Positions 17,079 through 27,584 of a stretch of DNA of 64,000 nucleotides are shown in pieces. The DNA is from Gammaproteobacteria bacterium (GTDB lineage Bacteria > Pseudomonadota > Gammaproteobacteria > Pseudomonadales > Azotimanducaceae). The notes beneath the pieces are model-generated. The model searched no databases. It had not been told where the DNA came from and saw only the letters and a list, made by a program, of their open reading frames with translations. The DNA lies in contig DUBB01000043.1 of NCBI GenBank assembly GCA_012960535.1, positions 136,497 through 200,496 of the forward strand, given 5' to 3'. Made by a program: the position numbers and the translations under genes. Each line of letters opens with the position of its first letter. Positions within the stretch are counted from its first letter, which is position 1.

Positions 17079-17511
17079 AATTTTGCGACCTCTCTCGCTC
17101 ACAGGATTTAGCGCAGGGTTGCCCTGATCATATCAGGGAATTCTTCAAAGCGATGCTTGCAACAAAGCTTCGGAATATCTATCTCTATGTCGATCTTAAT
17201 AACTATTTTAGTAGCTATCTTAGTAGTTAAATAAGTGCCTATATTACAATCTGCTTTTTTTGGTCAAGCCTGCAACGGCTTACGGATTAAGTTGACACAA
17301 CCCTGCTAACCTCGCCACATCTTTTCAACTACTGGAAAAGACCGGGCATCACTGAAATGGTTACCCTGGGCTGTAAAGAAACCTAAATAGAAAAGAAGCC
17401 AGATGCTCAGAAAATCACCTTTTCCGTGTGGGTTTATTTTAAACTACTGCACATCACATCAAGGTCTAAGACCTTGAATAGAAGAAACCACAGCCAGGCA
17501 CGGATAAACAC
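17079..17511. other. Intergenic stretch upstream of the sulfotransferase
   Basis: No gene was seen in these 430 bases between divergent genes. Near 17200-17232 there are short repeats of TAGTAG/TAACTA type. A perfect palindrome near the 3' end is listed separately. Confidence 0.4.
17459..17477. promoter_or_regulatory. 19-bp perfect palindrome
   Basis: TCAAGGTCTAAGACCTTGA has 9-base arms around a single central base and lies 34 bases before the ATG of the TPR sulfotransferase gene. It could be an operator for a dimeric regulator or a short hairpin in the 5' leader. No regulator gene is adjacent. Confidence 0.45.
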
Positions 17512-18876
17512 ATGGAGAAAGATCTAAAAAAAATAACAGCTCTGGAATCCTCAAGGGACTATGCCGCAGCAATTCAAGGCCTGTATTTAATGCTCGAACA
17601 AAGCCAGGAAGCGACAATTCGATTACGATTAGCCATGATGTTACTTAAAACCGGGCAAGTCGATTCTGCTCTTGAGCACTTTCAGTTGTGCAGCCAGGGA
17701 GATGAGGCTAATCATATTGTCACCCTCAATTACGGGCATACCCTTAAAGCAAAAGGGGAAAGCCAGCAGGCAGCGGAAAAATATATTCAATTAGCACACA
17801 TGGATGATGACAAAATTTCGGCTATAGGCTACTGGAGCCTGGCCAATCTCAAAAGCTATGAGTTCCAACCTGAGGATGTCAGTGATATTGCCAGGCATCT
17901 CAAAAATGAGGCGACGCCACCCGGTTACAGGGGGCTATTATTGCTCGGTCTGGCGGAAGCAAAAGATCAACAGGGAAACACAGATGCAGCTTTTAGCGCG
18001 CTTCAGCAAGGCAACAACATCATTGCCCAGCAACGCCCGTTTAGGGGGGATCTATACCAGCAACTCATCCAGGCACTGATAAGTAATTTCAAACCATCGA
18101 AAAGGATCCGCGCTAGTGACCAGGATACACCCGTTTTCATCATCGGCATGCCGCGCTCAGGAAGTACACTGGTAGAACAAATCCTGGCAAATCATTCACT
18201 CGTCGAATCGACTGATGAACTGCTTTTCCTGGGAGATATCTCCATAGAACTGGAAAATAAGGGTAGCTATGCCAAGGGATTAAGCAATCTCTCCACCAAC
18301 AAAGCCAACGCCTATGCAAATGAATATTTAACCAAAACGGCCATCTATCGCCATGCACCCAGTCCATACTTTATCGACAAAAATCCTAATAATTTCCTAC
18401 ATATTGGTCTAATCAAAACCCTCTTCCCGCAGGCCAAAATCATTAACATTGTTCGAGATCCTTTGGACAATGCGGTATCCGTTTTCCGTCAGTTTTTCAG
18501 CGAAGGCCATGAATACAGTTACGCTTTCGAGGGCATCGTCTTTTACTGGCAGGGCTATATTACATTAATGCAACATTGGCAAAGTCTTTTCCCCGATTCG
18601 ATCTATAACATGTCCTATGAGCGACTGGCAAAAGAACCGCACATCAGTATCCAGTCTCTGCTTGATTATTGTCAGTTGGATTCAGAACCCGCCTGCTTTA
18701 GGCCCGAAACTTCCAGTCGACCAGTGCTGACCCCCAGTGCCGCACAGGTCAGAAAACCAATTTCGGTATCAGCCATTGGCAGTGGCCTTAAATACAAGAA
18801 TCATTTAAAAGCACATCTACCTAAACTGGCCCTGATTCGAAAAAAAACAGAGGAAATCTTTGCCCTGTATCAATAG
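17512..18876 (+). CDS. TPR-containing sulfotransferase
   Basis: The 454-residue protein has an N-terminal helical-repeat part (residues ~1-190) with several TPR-like pairs, for example LRLAMMLLKTGQVDSALEHF and NYGHTLKAKGESQQAAEKYI. A sulfotransferase domain follows. The PAPS 5'-phosphosulfate loop is GMPRSGSTL at residues 212-220, and the 3'-phosphate motif is NIVRDPLDNAVSVFRQFF near residue 313. It would transfer sulfate from PAPS to an unknown acceptor. The TPR part may recruit a peptide or polymer acceptor. Such TPR sulfotransferases are common in marine proteobacteria. A palindrome lies just upstream. Gene neighbours do not indicate the acceptor. Confidence 0.88.
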   Translation: MEKDLKKITALESSRDYAAAIQGLYLMLEQSQEATIRLRLAMMLLKTGQVDSALEHFQLCSQGDEANHIVTLNYGHTLKAKGESQQAAEKYIQLAHMDDDKISAIGYWSLANLKSYEFQPEDVSDIARHLKNEATPPGYRGLLLLGLAEAKDQQGNTDAAFSALQQGNNIIAQQRPFRGDLYQQLIQALISNFKPSKRIRASDQDTPVFIIGMPRSGSTLVEQILANHSLVESTDELLFLGDISIELENKGSYAKGLSNLSTNKANAYANEYLTKTAIYRHAPSPYFIDKNPNNFLHIGLIKTLFPQAKIINIVRDPLDNAVSVFRQFFSEGHEYSYAFEGIVFYWQGYITLMQHWQSLFPDSIYNMSYERLAKEPHISIQSLLDYCQLDSEPACFRPETSSRPVLTPSAAQVRKPISVSAIGSGLKYKNHLKAHLPKLALIRKKTEEIFALYQ

Positions 18877-19053
18877 CCACTGAGAGGATCTCTGTCAACA
18901 TCACGCCCTGCTGGAAGGGTCATATTAAGCGGCCATTTCTGCATTTTATCCGTCAAGTTTATACGCCCATACCTGGCCTCGTCTCAATCGCGACTTCACC
19001 CACCCGATAGCGAAATGTGTGTCAAACCTCTTATATTCTTGTAAAGTAATTAG

Positions 19054-19872
19054 ATGACCTCGACCCAGCGCACCCTACAAGAAGTCGCCCAGCTGCAAGA
19101 TGATCAGATCTCTCTGGAAAGAGCTGCACTGCTCATCGCAGCGGAAATTCAGACTGATCTTAATGTAGATGCCTACCTTACAACACTCGATGGCCTGGCC
19201 CTGACATTAAAAAAGAAAATTAGTAAGGACCCTTCCATAGCCGCTCAGCAACTCATTGATTTCATTTACAAAGATGAACAGTTCAAAGGTAATATCAAAA
19301 ACTATTATGCTCCGGAAAACAGCTACTTGAATCGAGTTATTGATACCCGACAGGGCATTCCACTATCACTGGCATTAATTCACCTGGCGATCGGAAACCG
19401 ACTGGATATCAATATTCAGGGAATCAATTTCCCAGGTCACTTCCTGATCCGTTATGAGGCACTTGAAAACGGTATTATTGATCCATTTACGGGCAGAACA
19501 CTCAGCCAGAGCGACTGCGCTACCTTACTCAAGCAGGTAGTAGGTCCAGCAGCAGTCATGAATCCTGACCATTTACAGCAGGCAACCAATATAGGGATCC
19601 TGGCTAGGCTTATCGACAATCTGAAACAAATACACTGGCGAAACAAAAATTGGGAATCGGCAGGTCTTTGTCTGCAACAGCAGATCCTGCTGATGCCAGA
19701 ACACCACGAATTTCGAATTCAGTTTGGTGCTATGCAGGAAATGAAGGGCGATCGAACAGGCGCACAACAAACATACCTCGCTATACTTCAAGAATCCAAA
19801 AGCCAGAAAATAAAGGAAACCGCGGCGCAGCGCCTGTTAAGCCTCGAAAAAAAACCGCAGATCCTTCACTGA
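19054..19872 (+). CDS. SirB1/transglutaminase-like family protein
   Basis: The 272-residue protein belongs to the SirB1 N-terminal (UPF0162) family. It has YAPENSYLNRVIDTRQGIPLSL (positions ~85-106), GINFPGHFLIRY and a region IIDPFTG that together form a transglutaminase-like core. A C-terminal TPR-like part follows (RIQFGAMQEMKGDRTGAQQTYLAIL). The biochemical role is unknown; in enterobacteria homologs lie near prfA and kdsA, which is not the case here. The ATG has no clear Shine-Dalgarno sequence. It converges with the phosphotransferase gene. Confidence 0.85.
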   Translation: MTSTQRTLQEVAQLQDDQISLERAALLIAAEIQTDLNVDAYLTTLDGLALTLKKKISKDPSIAAQQLIDFIYKDEQFKGNIKNYYAPENSYLNRVIDTRQGIPLSLALIHLAIGNRLDINIQGINFPGHFLIRYEALENGIIDPFTGRTLSQSDCATLLKQVVGPAAVMNPDHLQQATNIGILARLIDNLKQIHWRNKNWESAGLCLQQQILLMPEHHEFRIQFGAMQEMKGDRTGAQQTYLAILQESKSQKIKETAAQRLLSLEKKPQILH

Positions 19873-19931
19873 ACGGCTTACACTCATTCCCCTGAGAGTA
19901 ATCCCCGCCGGAGCTTACGGGTAAACACAGA

Positions 19932-20957
19932 TTAGCCAATGCGAAGCAAATCCATGGCCGCTTCAGCCCTGCGGGCGACACCATCCTTCTGTCGAGTCAA
20001 ATCCACACCGTGATCCTCACCCATTGCGCCAACTAAATAGCGCTTGTACACACCCTGGCCAATGGCAGCAAGTCGCCAATGCTGAAAGGCTCGATAATAA
20101 TTGATGTTACTGAGGTCTCTGCCAGTCCTGCTACTGTAAAGTTCACACAGCCGATCCCTTGAAGGATACCCTCCGACAGCAGTCGGCGGCTGATCGCCTT
20201 CATCAACACCCGCTACTTCATCAGCACCCAGCCAATTATTCAGAAGGTAACCAAGGTCAGCCAGCGGATCACCCAGGGTACACAGTTCCCAGTCAAGTAT
20301 CGCCTGGACTCGATCGTTAGTGACTATCATATTTCCTAATCTGAAATCGCCATGCACAATACTGGCCCCGACCTGCAATGGCATACGCTCCATCAGCAAG
20401 GCAGAGCTAGCCTCCATTTCCGGTATTTCGTGCGTTTTAGATGCCTGCCACTGCTTGTTCCAGCGATTTAATTGACGGGCAAGATAAGCTTCCTTCCTGC
20501 CAAGCGTCGCCAATCCAATGGCATCCATGTCAACATCGTGGAGATCGCAAAGAATATCAATGACATGCTGACCCAAGTCCGGGCGATGCTCACCGGTAAT
20601 ACTTAATCCCGAGACGGCATCATTTAGCACTGTCCCTTCAACAAAATTCATTACATAAAAGTCAGCACCATTAATGCTGGCATCCTGGCATAAGCCAAGC
20701 GCCTCCGGGACGGGTACCTTGGTATCCCTCAAGGCATGAATAATCCGATATTCTCGACTCATATCGTGGGCACTTTCAAGCACATGACCCAAAGGTGGAC
20801 GACGTAATACCACGGCCTTTCCAGTCACATCTTCACACTTAAAGGTCAGATTTGAATGCCCCCCAGTAATCAACTGGAACTGAATTGGACCGCGCAACCC
20901 GGGCACATGCTGTTCTAACCATTCAGAAACCTTTCCTTCTGATATTCCTTCAGGCAT
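19932..20957 (-). CDS. ACAD10/11-type phosphotransferase (APH family)
   Basis: The 341-residue protein has an aminoglycoside-phosphotransferase/protein-kinase-like fold. It shows a Gly-rich ITGGHSNLTF loop near residue 30, VVLRRPPLGHVLESAHDMSRE, the catalytic loop IVHGDFRLGNMIV and the metal site ILDWELCTLGDPLADLGYL. It resembles the stand-alone bacterial relatives of the kinase domain of human ACAD10/ACAD11, which phosphorylates 4-hydroxyacyl-CoA during catabolism. That role is an inference from family and context. The ATG at 20957 has an AGGAG site eight bases away. It is divergent from the MDR gene at 21133. Confidence 0.85.
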   Translation of the reverse strand: MPEGISEGKVSEWLEQHVPGLRGPIQFQLITGGHSNLTFKCEDVTGKAVVLRRPPLGHVLESAHDMSREYRIIHALRDTKVPVPEALGLCQDASINGADFYVMNFVEGTVLNDAVSGLSITGEHRPDLGQHVIDILCDLHDVDMDAIGLATLGRKEAYLARQLNRWNKQWQASKTHEIPEMEASSALLMERMPLQVGASIVHGDFRLGNMIVTNDRVQAILDWELCTLGDPLADLGYLLNNWLGADEVAGVDEGDQPPTAVGGYPSRDRLCELYSSRTGRDLSNINYYRAFQHWRLAAIGQGVYKRYLVGAMGEDHGVDLTRQKDGVARRAEAAMDLLRIG

Positions 20958-21132
20958 ACATTTTCTCCTATAAATACTCAAAGTAGCTGAGCTGATACCA
21001 TGCTCATGCGCCGTCTCCAGATAATAAAACCACTGCCCCGGACGGTTGACCCACCACAAGCCATTTTGCCTGAGGTTAGCAACTATGTGCTATCGTGTCT
21101 TGGCCCATTATACATCGCATATGAGGACAAAC

Positions 21133-22161
21133 ATGAAAATCAGAACGGCACGGTGTCACTACATCAGCGATGATATTAATACCCTGATACTGGACCATAT
21201 CGAGATTGCGGACCCCCAGCCAGACCAGGTACAAATACGAATTAAAGCCTGTGCGGTAAATTTTCCCGATATTCTCATGATCCAGGGTAAATATCAGTTC
21301 AAACCCCTGCTGCCATTCGCGCCAGGGGGAGAATTTTCCGGCGATATCATCGCGGTCGGCAAGGACGTGACCAACTTTAAAGTGGGTGATCGGGTCGTTG
21401 GTTCCGACCGAAGCGGTGGTTTTTCAGAGGCCATCAATCTGCCATGCAGCCAGTTAAAACAAATACCAGGTGATCTTTCCTACGCAAAGGCAGCGACCTA
21501 CTCAACAGCTTATCTAACAGCCTTTGTGGCATTAACCATTCGCGGTAGCCTGCAAGCCGGGGAAACACTGTTAGTGCATGGCGCTACCGGTGGTGTTGGC
21601 ATGGCAGCCGTGGATCTCGGAAAGTTTCTCGGCGCGAAGGTAATCGCCACCGGTGGAACGGATGAAAAACTCGCCGTCGTAAAGTCTCGCGGTGCCGATC
21701 ATGTTATTAATTACAGCCAGGTTGACGGTAGCCTAGGTGGCTTTCGAGATCAGGTAAAGGAACTTACCCAGGGTAATGGAGCCGATGTCATCTATGATCC
21801 CGTAGGCGGGTCTGTTTTTGATGAATCTATGCGCTGTATTAACTGGGGAGGCAGGATCCTGACTATCGGTTTCACCAGTGGTGTCTGGCCAAAAGCCGCG
21901 GTCAATCACATATTAATCAAACAAATAGCCGTTATAGGGGTCCGCGCCGGAGAAATTGGGCGTAGAGATCCCCAGTTAGGTCATCGATGCCGCCAGGAAC
22001 TCTATCAACTGCTAACAGATGGTTTAATCGATCCCCATGTCTGTGCTGGATTCCCCCTGGAAAACGCAGTGGGCGGACTAAAAATGCTTGAACAGAGAAA
22101 AGTAGTGGGCAAATGCGTGATTACTATGAACGGTTATTCAGTCAAGTCATCACCGCTCTGA
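21133..22161 (+). CDS. NADPH:quinone-oxidoreductase-type MDR dehydrogenase
   Basis: The 342-residue enzyme shares the architecture of the MDR protein at 9612. It has a GroES-like domain with NFPDILMIQGKYQFKP and PFAPGGEFSG, then a Rossmann domain with LVHGATGGVGMAAVDLGK near residues 144-161, and a VIYDPVGG motif. No structural zinc cysteines are present. It probably reduces an alpha,beta-unsaturated carbonyl or quinone with NADPH. The ATG at 21133 has an AGGA site seven bases upstream; an open frame extends to 21046 without homology. Its 3' end overlaps the convergent CoA-transferase gene by 28 bases. Confidence 0.85.
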   Translation: MKIRTARCHYISDDINTLILDHIEIADPQPDQVQIRIKACAVNFPDILMIQGKYQFKPLLPFAPGGEFSGDIIAVGKDVTNFKVGDRVVGSDRSGGFSEAINLPCSQLKQIPGDLSYAKAATYSTAYLTAFVALTIRGSLQAGETLLVHGATGGVGMAAVDLGKFLGAKVIATGGTDEKLAVVKSRGADHVINYSQVDGSLGGFRDQVKELTQGNGADVIYDPVGGSVFDESMRCINWGGRILTIGFTSGVWPKAAVNHILIKQIAVIGVRAGEIGRRDPQLGHRCRQELYQLLTDGLIDPHVCAGFPLENAVGGLKMLEQRKVVGKCVITMNGYSVKSSPL

Positions 22162-23354
22162 GCAACCACGATGCTACCGTTCTCGGCAAAAGCTGATATG
22201 GCCTCAGTGCTGTATCCCATCTCTTGAAGTATTCTGACAGAGTCCTGGCCAATCGCAGGAGGATCTCGCGGCGGCATTTTCGCTACCCCTTCCACCTGAA
22301 TTGGATTTGCAACTGTCCACTGAAAATCCGGGTCTTTCGACTCGGTTTCGACTATCACGCCGTTTTCAATGAGTTGGGCATCGGTTATCACATCGGCAAG
22401 CTTTTCAACAACACTGTAGGTCAGGTTCTCAGCATCCAGAGCAGTGCATGCCTGGCTAACTGTCAAGGCTGAAAAAGCCTTACCAATCATCTCCCGGAGT
22501 TGATCTCGATGATGCATCAGATCTCTGATAGTCTTAAAACGCTCATCTTCGAGCCACTCGGGATGCCCAAGACAGCGAGCAACGCCTGGCCATTCTTTTT
22601 CTGGGTTCGGCAGCACCAGCACAAGATAACGGTTTTCCTTGGTCTGGTAGATCATCGAAAACGGTGACCTATAGCCTTTCGCATCCAACAGCTCAGACAA
22701 GTCAAAGCCAGCAATAGCACCCTGCAAATGCATGCCGTTTGACCAGCAGCCATTCGCTGTCAGCGAAGTCTGTACGTAGCCTCCCTCACCTGTCCTGTCT
22801 CGCTTATAGAGGGCCATCATTATCCCGGCAAAAAGCGTCATTGCAGAAGCATGATCGCCCACCCCGCCTAGTGGAACGGTGGGTGATCGTTGATGCGGCT
22901 TAAGTAAATCTGTAATCCCGGTTCTCGCCCACCAGGCGGTGGTATCATAACCACGGCGCTCCCGATCTGGGCCGCGTGTTCCAAATGCAGTCAATTGGGC
23001 AACGATCAATTCTGGATTTCGTTGCTTGAGCTCATCATACGTTAACTCGAACTGTTTTAACTGGTCTTCCCGAAAATTCAAGATCAACACGTCAGCTTGA
23101 TCCAACAGGCGATGCATAATTGCCCTGCCTTCTTCCTGATACAGATCAATAGCAATATCCTGCTTGTTTCGAGAAGTCAGTGCCCAGTTGTAATCGCTTC
23201 TATGGCGGCCATGTAACAAACGGTAAGCATCGCCTGCTGGTGCTTCAACTTTGATGACCTTGGCACCAAAATCAGCAAAAATAGTGGCTGCTCCAGGGCC
23301 AGCAACAAAAGAGGCAGCATCGATCACAGTAAGATTTTCGAATAAATAGGTCAT
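22134..23354 (-). CDS. Family III CoA-transferase (CaiB/BaiF type)
   Basis: The 406-residue protein has the family III fold signatures: LENLTVIDAASFVAGPGAATIFADFGAKVIK-like N-terminal motif split over residues 6-32, EAPAGDAYR, NFREDQLKQFELTYDEL and the catalytic Asp in GVGDHASAM near residue 170. Such enzymes move CoA between carboxylates. The start is uncertain. ATG codons occur at 23366, 23360 and 23354, none with a good ribosome site, and 23354 places Met two residues before the conserved strand. It diverges from the acyl-CoA synthetase at 23424, giving two alternative ways of activating an acid. Confidence 0.85.
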   Translation of the reverse strand: MTYLFENLTVIDAASFVAGPGAATIFADFGAKVIKVEAPAGDAYRLLHGRHRSDYNWALTSRNKQDIAIDLYQEEGRAIMHRLLDQADVLILNFREDQLKQFELTYDELKQRNPELIVAQLTAFGTRGPDRERRGYDTTAWWARTGITDLLKPHQRSPTVPLGGVGDHASAMTLFAGIMMALYKRDRTGEGGYVQTSLTANGCWSNGMHLQGAIAGFDLSELLDAKGYRSPFSMIYQTKENRYLVLVLPNPEKEWPGVARCLGHPEWLEDERFKTIRDLMHHRDQLREMIGKAFSALTVSQACTALDAENLTYSVVEKLADVITDAQLIENGVIVETESKDPDFQWTVANPIQVEGVAKMPPRDPPAIGQDSVRILQEMGYSTEAISAFAENGSIVVAQSGDDLTE

Positions 23355-23423
23355 CGCCATTTGCATCAAGGGATCTTATTGCCTATCTTAGCGCAACTCG
23401 GTTTAGTGAGAGAACTTATTATT

Positions 23424-25121
23424 ATGTACACAACGCTACAATCCGTCTGGGATGAACTATCCGCAGAGGGCGGGCCATTTGAAATAGAGGAGATCCTTGT
23501 TCGAGGATCGCCTATGAAAACATTCAAATCCGCACCACCCAGTTTACGGGAAATCTGGCTAGCATCTGCTATTCATGGGGATCGTGACTATCTGGTCTAT
23601 GAGGACCAACGATGGTCCTATACTGAGGTCCACAGGATGGTAGGTTCCATTGCTGCATGGATGGCTAATGAGAACCTGGTTCAGGGCGACAGGGTTGCCA
23701 TAGCCTTACGTAACTATCCGGAATGGATGATCTGTTATTGGGCTGCAGTCGCTTCTGGTCTCACCGTTGTTGGCATGAACGCCTGGTGGATCGAGAACGA
23801 ATTAGATTATGCGATGCATGATGCTATGCCGAAGATCCTGTTCTGTGATGAACAGAGGCTAAACAGATTCAATGCTATTCGCGAAAATCATGCCCAGGTC
23901 AAGGTAGTTGGTATTCGCCTGACAGAACCTGCAGACCAGGTATTTAACTTTGCTGAAATCGCACTATTCCCTGGCGAACTGCCCGATACGGTTATCCAGC
24001 CCGATGAAGATGCGTGCATTTTCTACACCTCTGGAACAACAGGCAGACCTAAGGGTGCCCAGCAAACCCATCGCGGCTGCGTACACAACATTATGAATAT
24101 GGGGTTCTGGGGCCAATGCCTCTCCCACACCATGTCTAAACTACATGGCAGAGCAAGGTTGGATCCGCAGCAAGCGCCACCGATTTCAGCACTGGTCACC
24201 ACCCCTTTATTTCATGTCACTGCAAACAACTGCTTGGCTCAAGCATCGACTGTTGCGGGGGGGAAGCTGGTCCACATGTACAAATGGGATGCAACGGTTG
24301 CCCTGCAGCTCATCGAAAAGGAGAGAATTAGCAATCTTACCGGCGTACCCGTTATGAGTCGTGAGCTGATCAGTCATCCCGACTTCAGTCAATACGATAC
24401 TTCCAGCCTGATTTCAGTGGGCGGAGGCGGTGCGCAGCTGCAACCTGACTTGGTATCTAAAATAGATAAGGCGATCAGTACTGCAAGACCAGGCACAGGC
24501 TATGGGATGACCGAGACTTGTGGGATTATCACCTCCATCGGTGGTGACTTTTTTATTGAAAACCCAGAAAGTTGCGGCAGGGCAATGCCCTCATTTGAAG
24601 TAAAGACCGTCGATAGTGATGGAAGCACAACTATGCCAGGTGAGCCAGGTGAACTCTGGGTAAGGGGTGCGGCAGTGATAAAAGGTTATCTTAATCAGGC
24701 AGAAGCGACATCAGAAAGTCTCACCGATGGCTGGTTACATACCGGTGACGTTGCCAGAATTGATGAAAATGACTTCATTTATATCGTTGACCGGGTCAAG
24801 GACATGGTACTCAGAGGCGGGGAGAACATCTATTGTTCAGAAGTAGAAACCGTCTTATTCCAGATGGATCAAATCGCCGAATGTAGCGTCTTCGGAATCG
24901 CCGATGATCGACTTGGTGAAGAAGTCGGCGTTGCCATATACTGCCGAGAGCAGCTGCCAACAACTGCTGAACAGGTTCGCGATTTCTGCAACACCAGGAT
25001 GGCTAAACATAAAATTCCACGGTACATCTGGATGCTTGATGAACCGCTTCCTCGAAATGCCAGCGGTAAATTCCTGAAACGGGAATTGCAAGGCCAATTG
25101 CCTATTGACCAGGCACAATAG
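23424..25121 (+). CDS. Acyl-CoA synthetase (AMP-forming), second copy
   Basis: The 565-residue ANL enzyme has a phosphate loop YTSGTTGRPKG near residue 204, GTGYGMTETCG near residue 358, GWLHTGDVARIDE and DRVKDMVLRGGENIY, and the catalytic Lys in NASGKFLKR. It belongs to a different subgroup from the enzyme at 3820, as shown by an extra segment CLSHTMSKLHGRARLDPQQ after the phosphate loop. The subgroup with class-I-like acyl ligases is common next to family III CoA-transferases. The ATG at 23424 is preferred over an in-frame GTG/ATG at 23361, which overlaps the divergent gene. The substrate is unknown. Confidence 0.88.
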   Translation: MYTTLQSVWDELSAEGGPFEIEEILVRGSPMKTFKSAPPSLREIWLASAIHGDRDYLVYEDQRWSYTEVHRMVGSIAAWMANENLVQGDRVAIALRNYPEWMICYWAAVASGLTVVGMNAWWIENELDYAMHDAMPKILFCDEQRLNRFNAIRENHAQVKVVGIRLTEPADQVFNFAEIALFPGELPDTVIQPDEDACIFYTSGTTGRPKGAQQTHRGCVHNIMNMGFWGQCLSHTMSKLHGRARLDPQQAPPISALVTTPLFHVTANNCLAQASTVAGGKLVHMYKWDATVALQLIEKERISNLTGVPVMSRELISHPDFSQYDTSSLISVGGGGAQLQPDLVSKIDKAISTARPGTGYGMTETCGIITSIGGDFFIENPESCGRAMPSFEVKTVDSDGSTTMPGEPGELWVRGAAVIKGYLNQAEATSESLTDGWLHTGDVARIDENDFIYIVDRVKDMVLRGGENIYCSEVETVLFQMDQIAECSVFGIADDRLGEEVGVAIYCREQLPTTAEQVRDFCNTRMAKHKIPRYIWMLDEPLPRNASGKFLKRELQGQLPIDQAQ

Positions 25122-25136
25122 GTTCGGTGGCTAAGC

Positions 25137-27197
25137 TTAACCGGGCTTTCTTCGGTGTCTACCGGAACCCTTTTTAGTTAGATCGGGCAAACCTGAATGC
25201 TGGGTGCGGAAGGATCGCTTTGGCTTATGTAAGGTCGAATACTGCGTTCGCGGGACCAGGTGCGCGCGGCTGTTGCCAATCAGATCAGTGCGCCCCATGT
25301 GCCGCAGCGTGCGACGCAGTAACGGCCAGTTCAGTGGATCATGATATCGCAGAAAAGCCTTATGCAATCGTCGATTGACAGCGCCCTTGACCACCTCAAC
25401 TTCACCTTTCTCGCGAGATACCCGCTGTAGTGGATTGCGCGCTGAATAATACATGGCTGTAGCGGTAGACATCGGTGAAGGGTAAAAACTCTGAACCTGA
25501 TCCGCCTTGAAACCTTTTTCTTTAAGCCATAAGGCCAGGTTCAGCATATCCTCACTGCTGGTACCAGGATGTCCGGCAATAAAATAGGGGATAAGATACT
25601 GTTCCTTGCCGGCCTCCCTGGAAAATTTATCAAACATTTCCTTGAACTGATCGTAACTACCGATTCCCGGCTTCATCATTTTCGACAAAGGCCCTGCTTC
25701 GGTGTGCTCTGGAGCGATTTTCAAATAGCCGCCAACATGCTCCTTAACCAGCTCCTCCACATAGGCCGGGGTTTCCACGGCGAGATCATAGCGAACTCCC
25801 GATGCGATCAGCACTTTTTTAATGCCAGGTAGCTTGCGGGCTTTTCGATACAAATTAATCAACGGCGTCTGGTCAGTATTGAGGTTCTTGCAGATGCCCG
25901 GATAAACACAGGAGAGGCGCCGGCATTTTGATTCAGTTTCAGAATCCTTGCAGGCCAATCGCCACATATTGGCCGTAGGTCCACCCAGGTCCGAAATAAT
26001 ACCGGTAAAACCCGGTGTTCTATCCCGTATCCTTTCTATTTCATTAAGGATTGATTCTTCGCTACGGCTCTGTATAAGCCTGCCTTCATGTTCGGTAATG
26101 GAGCAAAAAGTGCATCCACCAAAACAACCCCGCATGATATTGACGGAAAAACGGATCATCTCGTAGGCCGGTATCTTTTTATTCCCATACATGGGGTGGG
26201 GTACCCGCTGATACGGAAGATCGAACACCGCGTCTATTTCCTGCGTTGAAAGAGGAATCGGTGGCGGATTCAGCCAGACCAGTTTATCACCGTGACCTTG
26301 AACCAGGGTTCGCGCATTGCCTGGGTTGGTTTCCCTGTGCAGGATTCTGGATGCCTTAGCGTACATCACCGGATCTTCAACAACCTGCTCAAAACTGGGT
26401 ATGACAATACAGGTCTCGCCCTGATTATTGTTATCCAACGGTTGAGTAATTCGAACCGATTGCACTGAGACATCATCACTAAGCCTGGACTCATCCAGAA
26501 TCTTTGTATTTTCAGGCAACTCACTCCTGACAAATGCGGTCCCTCTCACATCCCTGATAGTCTCAGGCAGTTCTCCTTTTGCAAGGCGATGTGTTATCTC
26601 CACTAAAGCGCGTTCAGCGTTACCGTATACCAGGATATCAGCCTTCGAATCGAGCAGTACTGAGCGGCGTACTTTTTCACTCCAATAGTCAAAATGGGCA
26701 ATACGCCTCAAACTTGCCTCGATGCTGCCGATAATGATCGGTACCTGCTTATAGGCTTCTTGGCAGCGCTGAGCATAAACGATAACGGCCCTATCGGGTC
26801 TAAGCCCTGCCTGATTGTCAGGTGAGTAGGCATCTTCCCGGCGTACTTTCTTATCAGACGTATATCGATTGATCATCGAATCCATATTGCCGCTAGCAAC
26901 ACCAAAATAGAGATTCGGCCTCCCCAAGGCCTTAAAGGGCTCTACACTGGACCAGTCAGGCTGAGCAATTATACCCACTCGAAACCCCTGAGCTTCCAGT
27001 AAGCGGCCGATGACAGCCATTCCAAAACTGGGGTGATCGACATAGGCATCGCCGGTCACAATAATCACATCACAGCTGTCCCAGCCCAGAGCCTGCATTT
27101 CCTCACGGCAGGTCGGCAGGAAAGGCGCAGTTCCATAGCACTCCGCCCAGTATCTGGGGTAATTAAATAACGCCCTGGCTGCGGTTAACTGGCTCAT
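25137..27197 (-). CDS. ygiQ: YgiQ-family radical SAM protein
   Basis: The 686-residue protein has the full YgiQ layout. An N-terminal cobalamin-binding-like domain ([17 protein letters not shown], residues ~43-59) is followed by a radical SAM domain with [11 protein letters not shown] near residue 360, LGGPTANMW and a YVPYFI-type HPGT segment. The last 70 residues are basic and end in RHRRKPG. The three Cys of CxxxCxxC bind a [4Fe-4S] cluster. The precise reaction of YgiQ is not established. The start ATG is the usual family start ([11 protein letters not shown]). It converges with the acyl-CoA synthetase. Confidence 0.92.
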   Translation of the reverse strand: MSQLTAARALFNYPRYWAECYGTAPFLPTCREEMQALGWDSCDVIIVTGDAYVDHPSFGMAVIGRLLEAQGFRVGIIAQPDWSSVEPFKALGRPNLYFGVASGNMDSMINRYTSDKKVRREDAYSPDNQAGLRPDRAVIVYAQRCQEAYKQVPIIIGSIEASLRRIAHFDYWSEKVRRSVLLDSKADILVYGNAERALVEITHRLAKGELPETIRDVRGTAFVRSELPENTKILDESRLSDDVSVQSVRITQPLDNNNQGETCIVIPSFEQVVEDPVMYAKASRILHRETNPGNARTLVQGHGDKLVWLNPPPIPLSTQEIDAVFDLPYQRVPHPMYGNKKIPAYEMIRFSVNIMRGCFGGCTFCSITEHEGRLIQSRSEESILNEIERIRDRTPGFTGIISDLGGPTANMWRLACKDSETESKCRRLSCVYPGICKNLNTDQTPLINLYRKARKLPGIKKVLIASGVRYDLAVETPAYVEELVKEHVGGYLKIAPEHTEAGPLSKMMKPGIGSYDQFKEMFDKFSREAGKEQYLIPYFIAGHPGTSSEDMLNLALWLKEKGFKADQVQSFYPSPMSTATAMYYSARNPLQRVSREKGEVEVVKGAVNRRLHKAFLRYHDPLNWPLLRRTLRHMGRTDLIGNSRAHLVPRTQYSTLHKPKRSFRTQHSGLPDLTKKGSGRHRRKPG

Positions 27198-27584
27198 AAT
27201 CCTTAACTCACGAGAAAGCCGTCATTGTAGTGAAAAACAACCCAAGCTCAATCATTTACTTACCTGTTATATTAACAGCTGGTTTAACCTGCTAATGGTC
27301 AACAAGCAATTATTCTGATTTCTACCGGTCCGGTGAAGATGCTTACCTATCAAACAGGTTTATTTCCTTCATATTATCTTTAAAATTCTGCTTATTCCTG
27401 CTACCTTTCGCTTTTTCAAAAATTGCATGTTAGTACTGCCTGTCTAGTGTTTCTTTTTGCTTCAACTGCTCAACACAAAATGACAGAATAGTATGCAAAG
27501 ACAATTTCTAAAGGTTGGTAGCGCCGTTAATTACTCTGTACAGTATATGAATCGAGATAGGTTATTCAGTTGGAACAAATACAC
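27198..27584. other. AT-rich intergenic region upstream of pckG
   Basis: No gene was seen in these 390 bases between divergent genes. A palindrome CTGTTA-TAT-TAACAG lies at 27264-27278, closer to the ygiQ start, and could be an operator. The rest is AT-rich and presumably holds the promoters of ygiQ and pckG. Confidence 0.4.
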
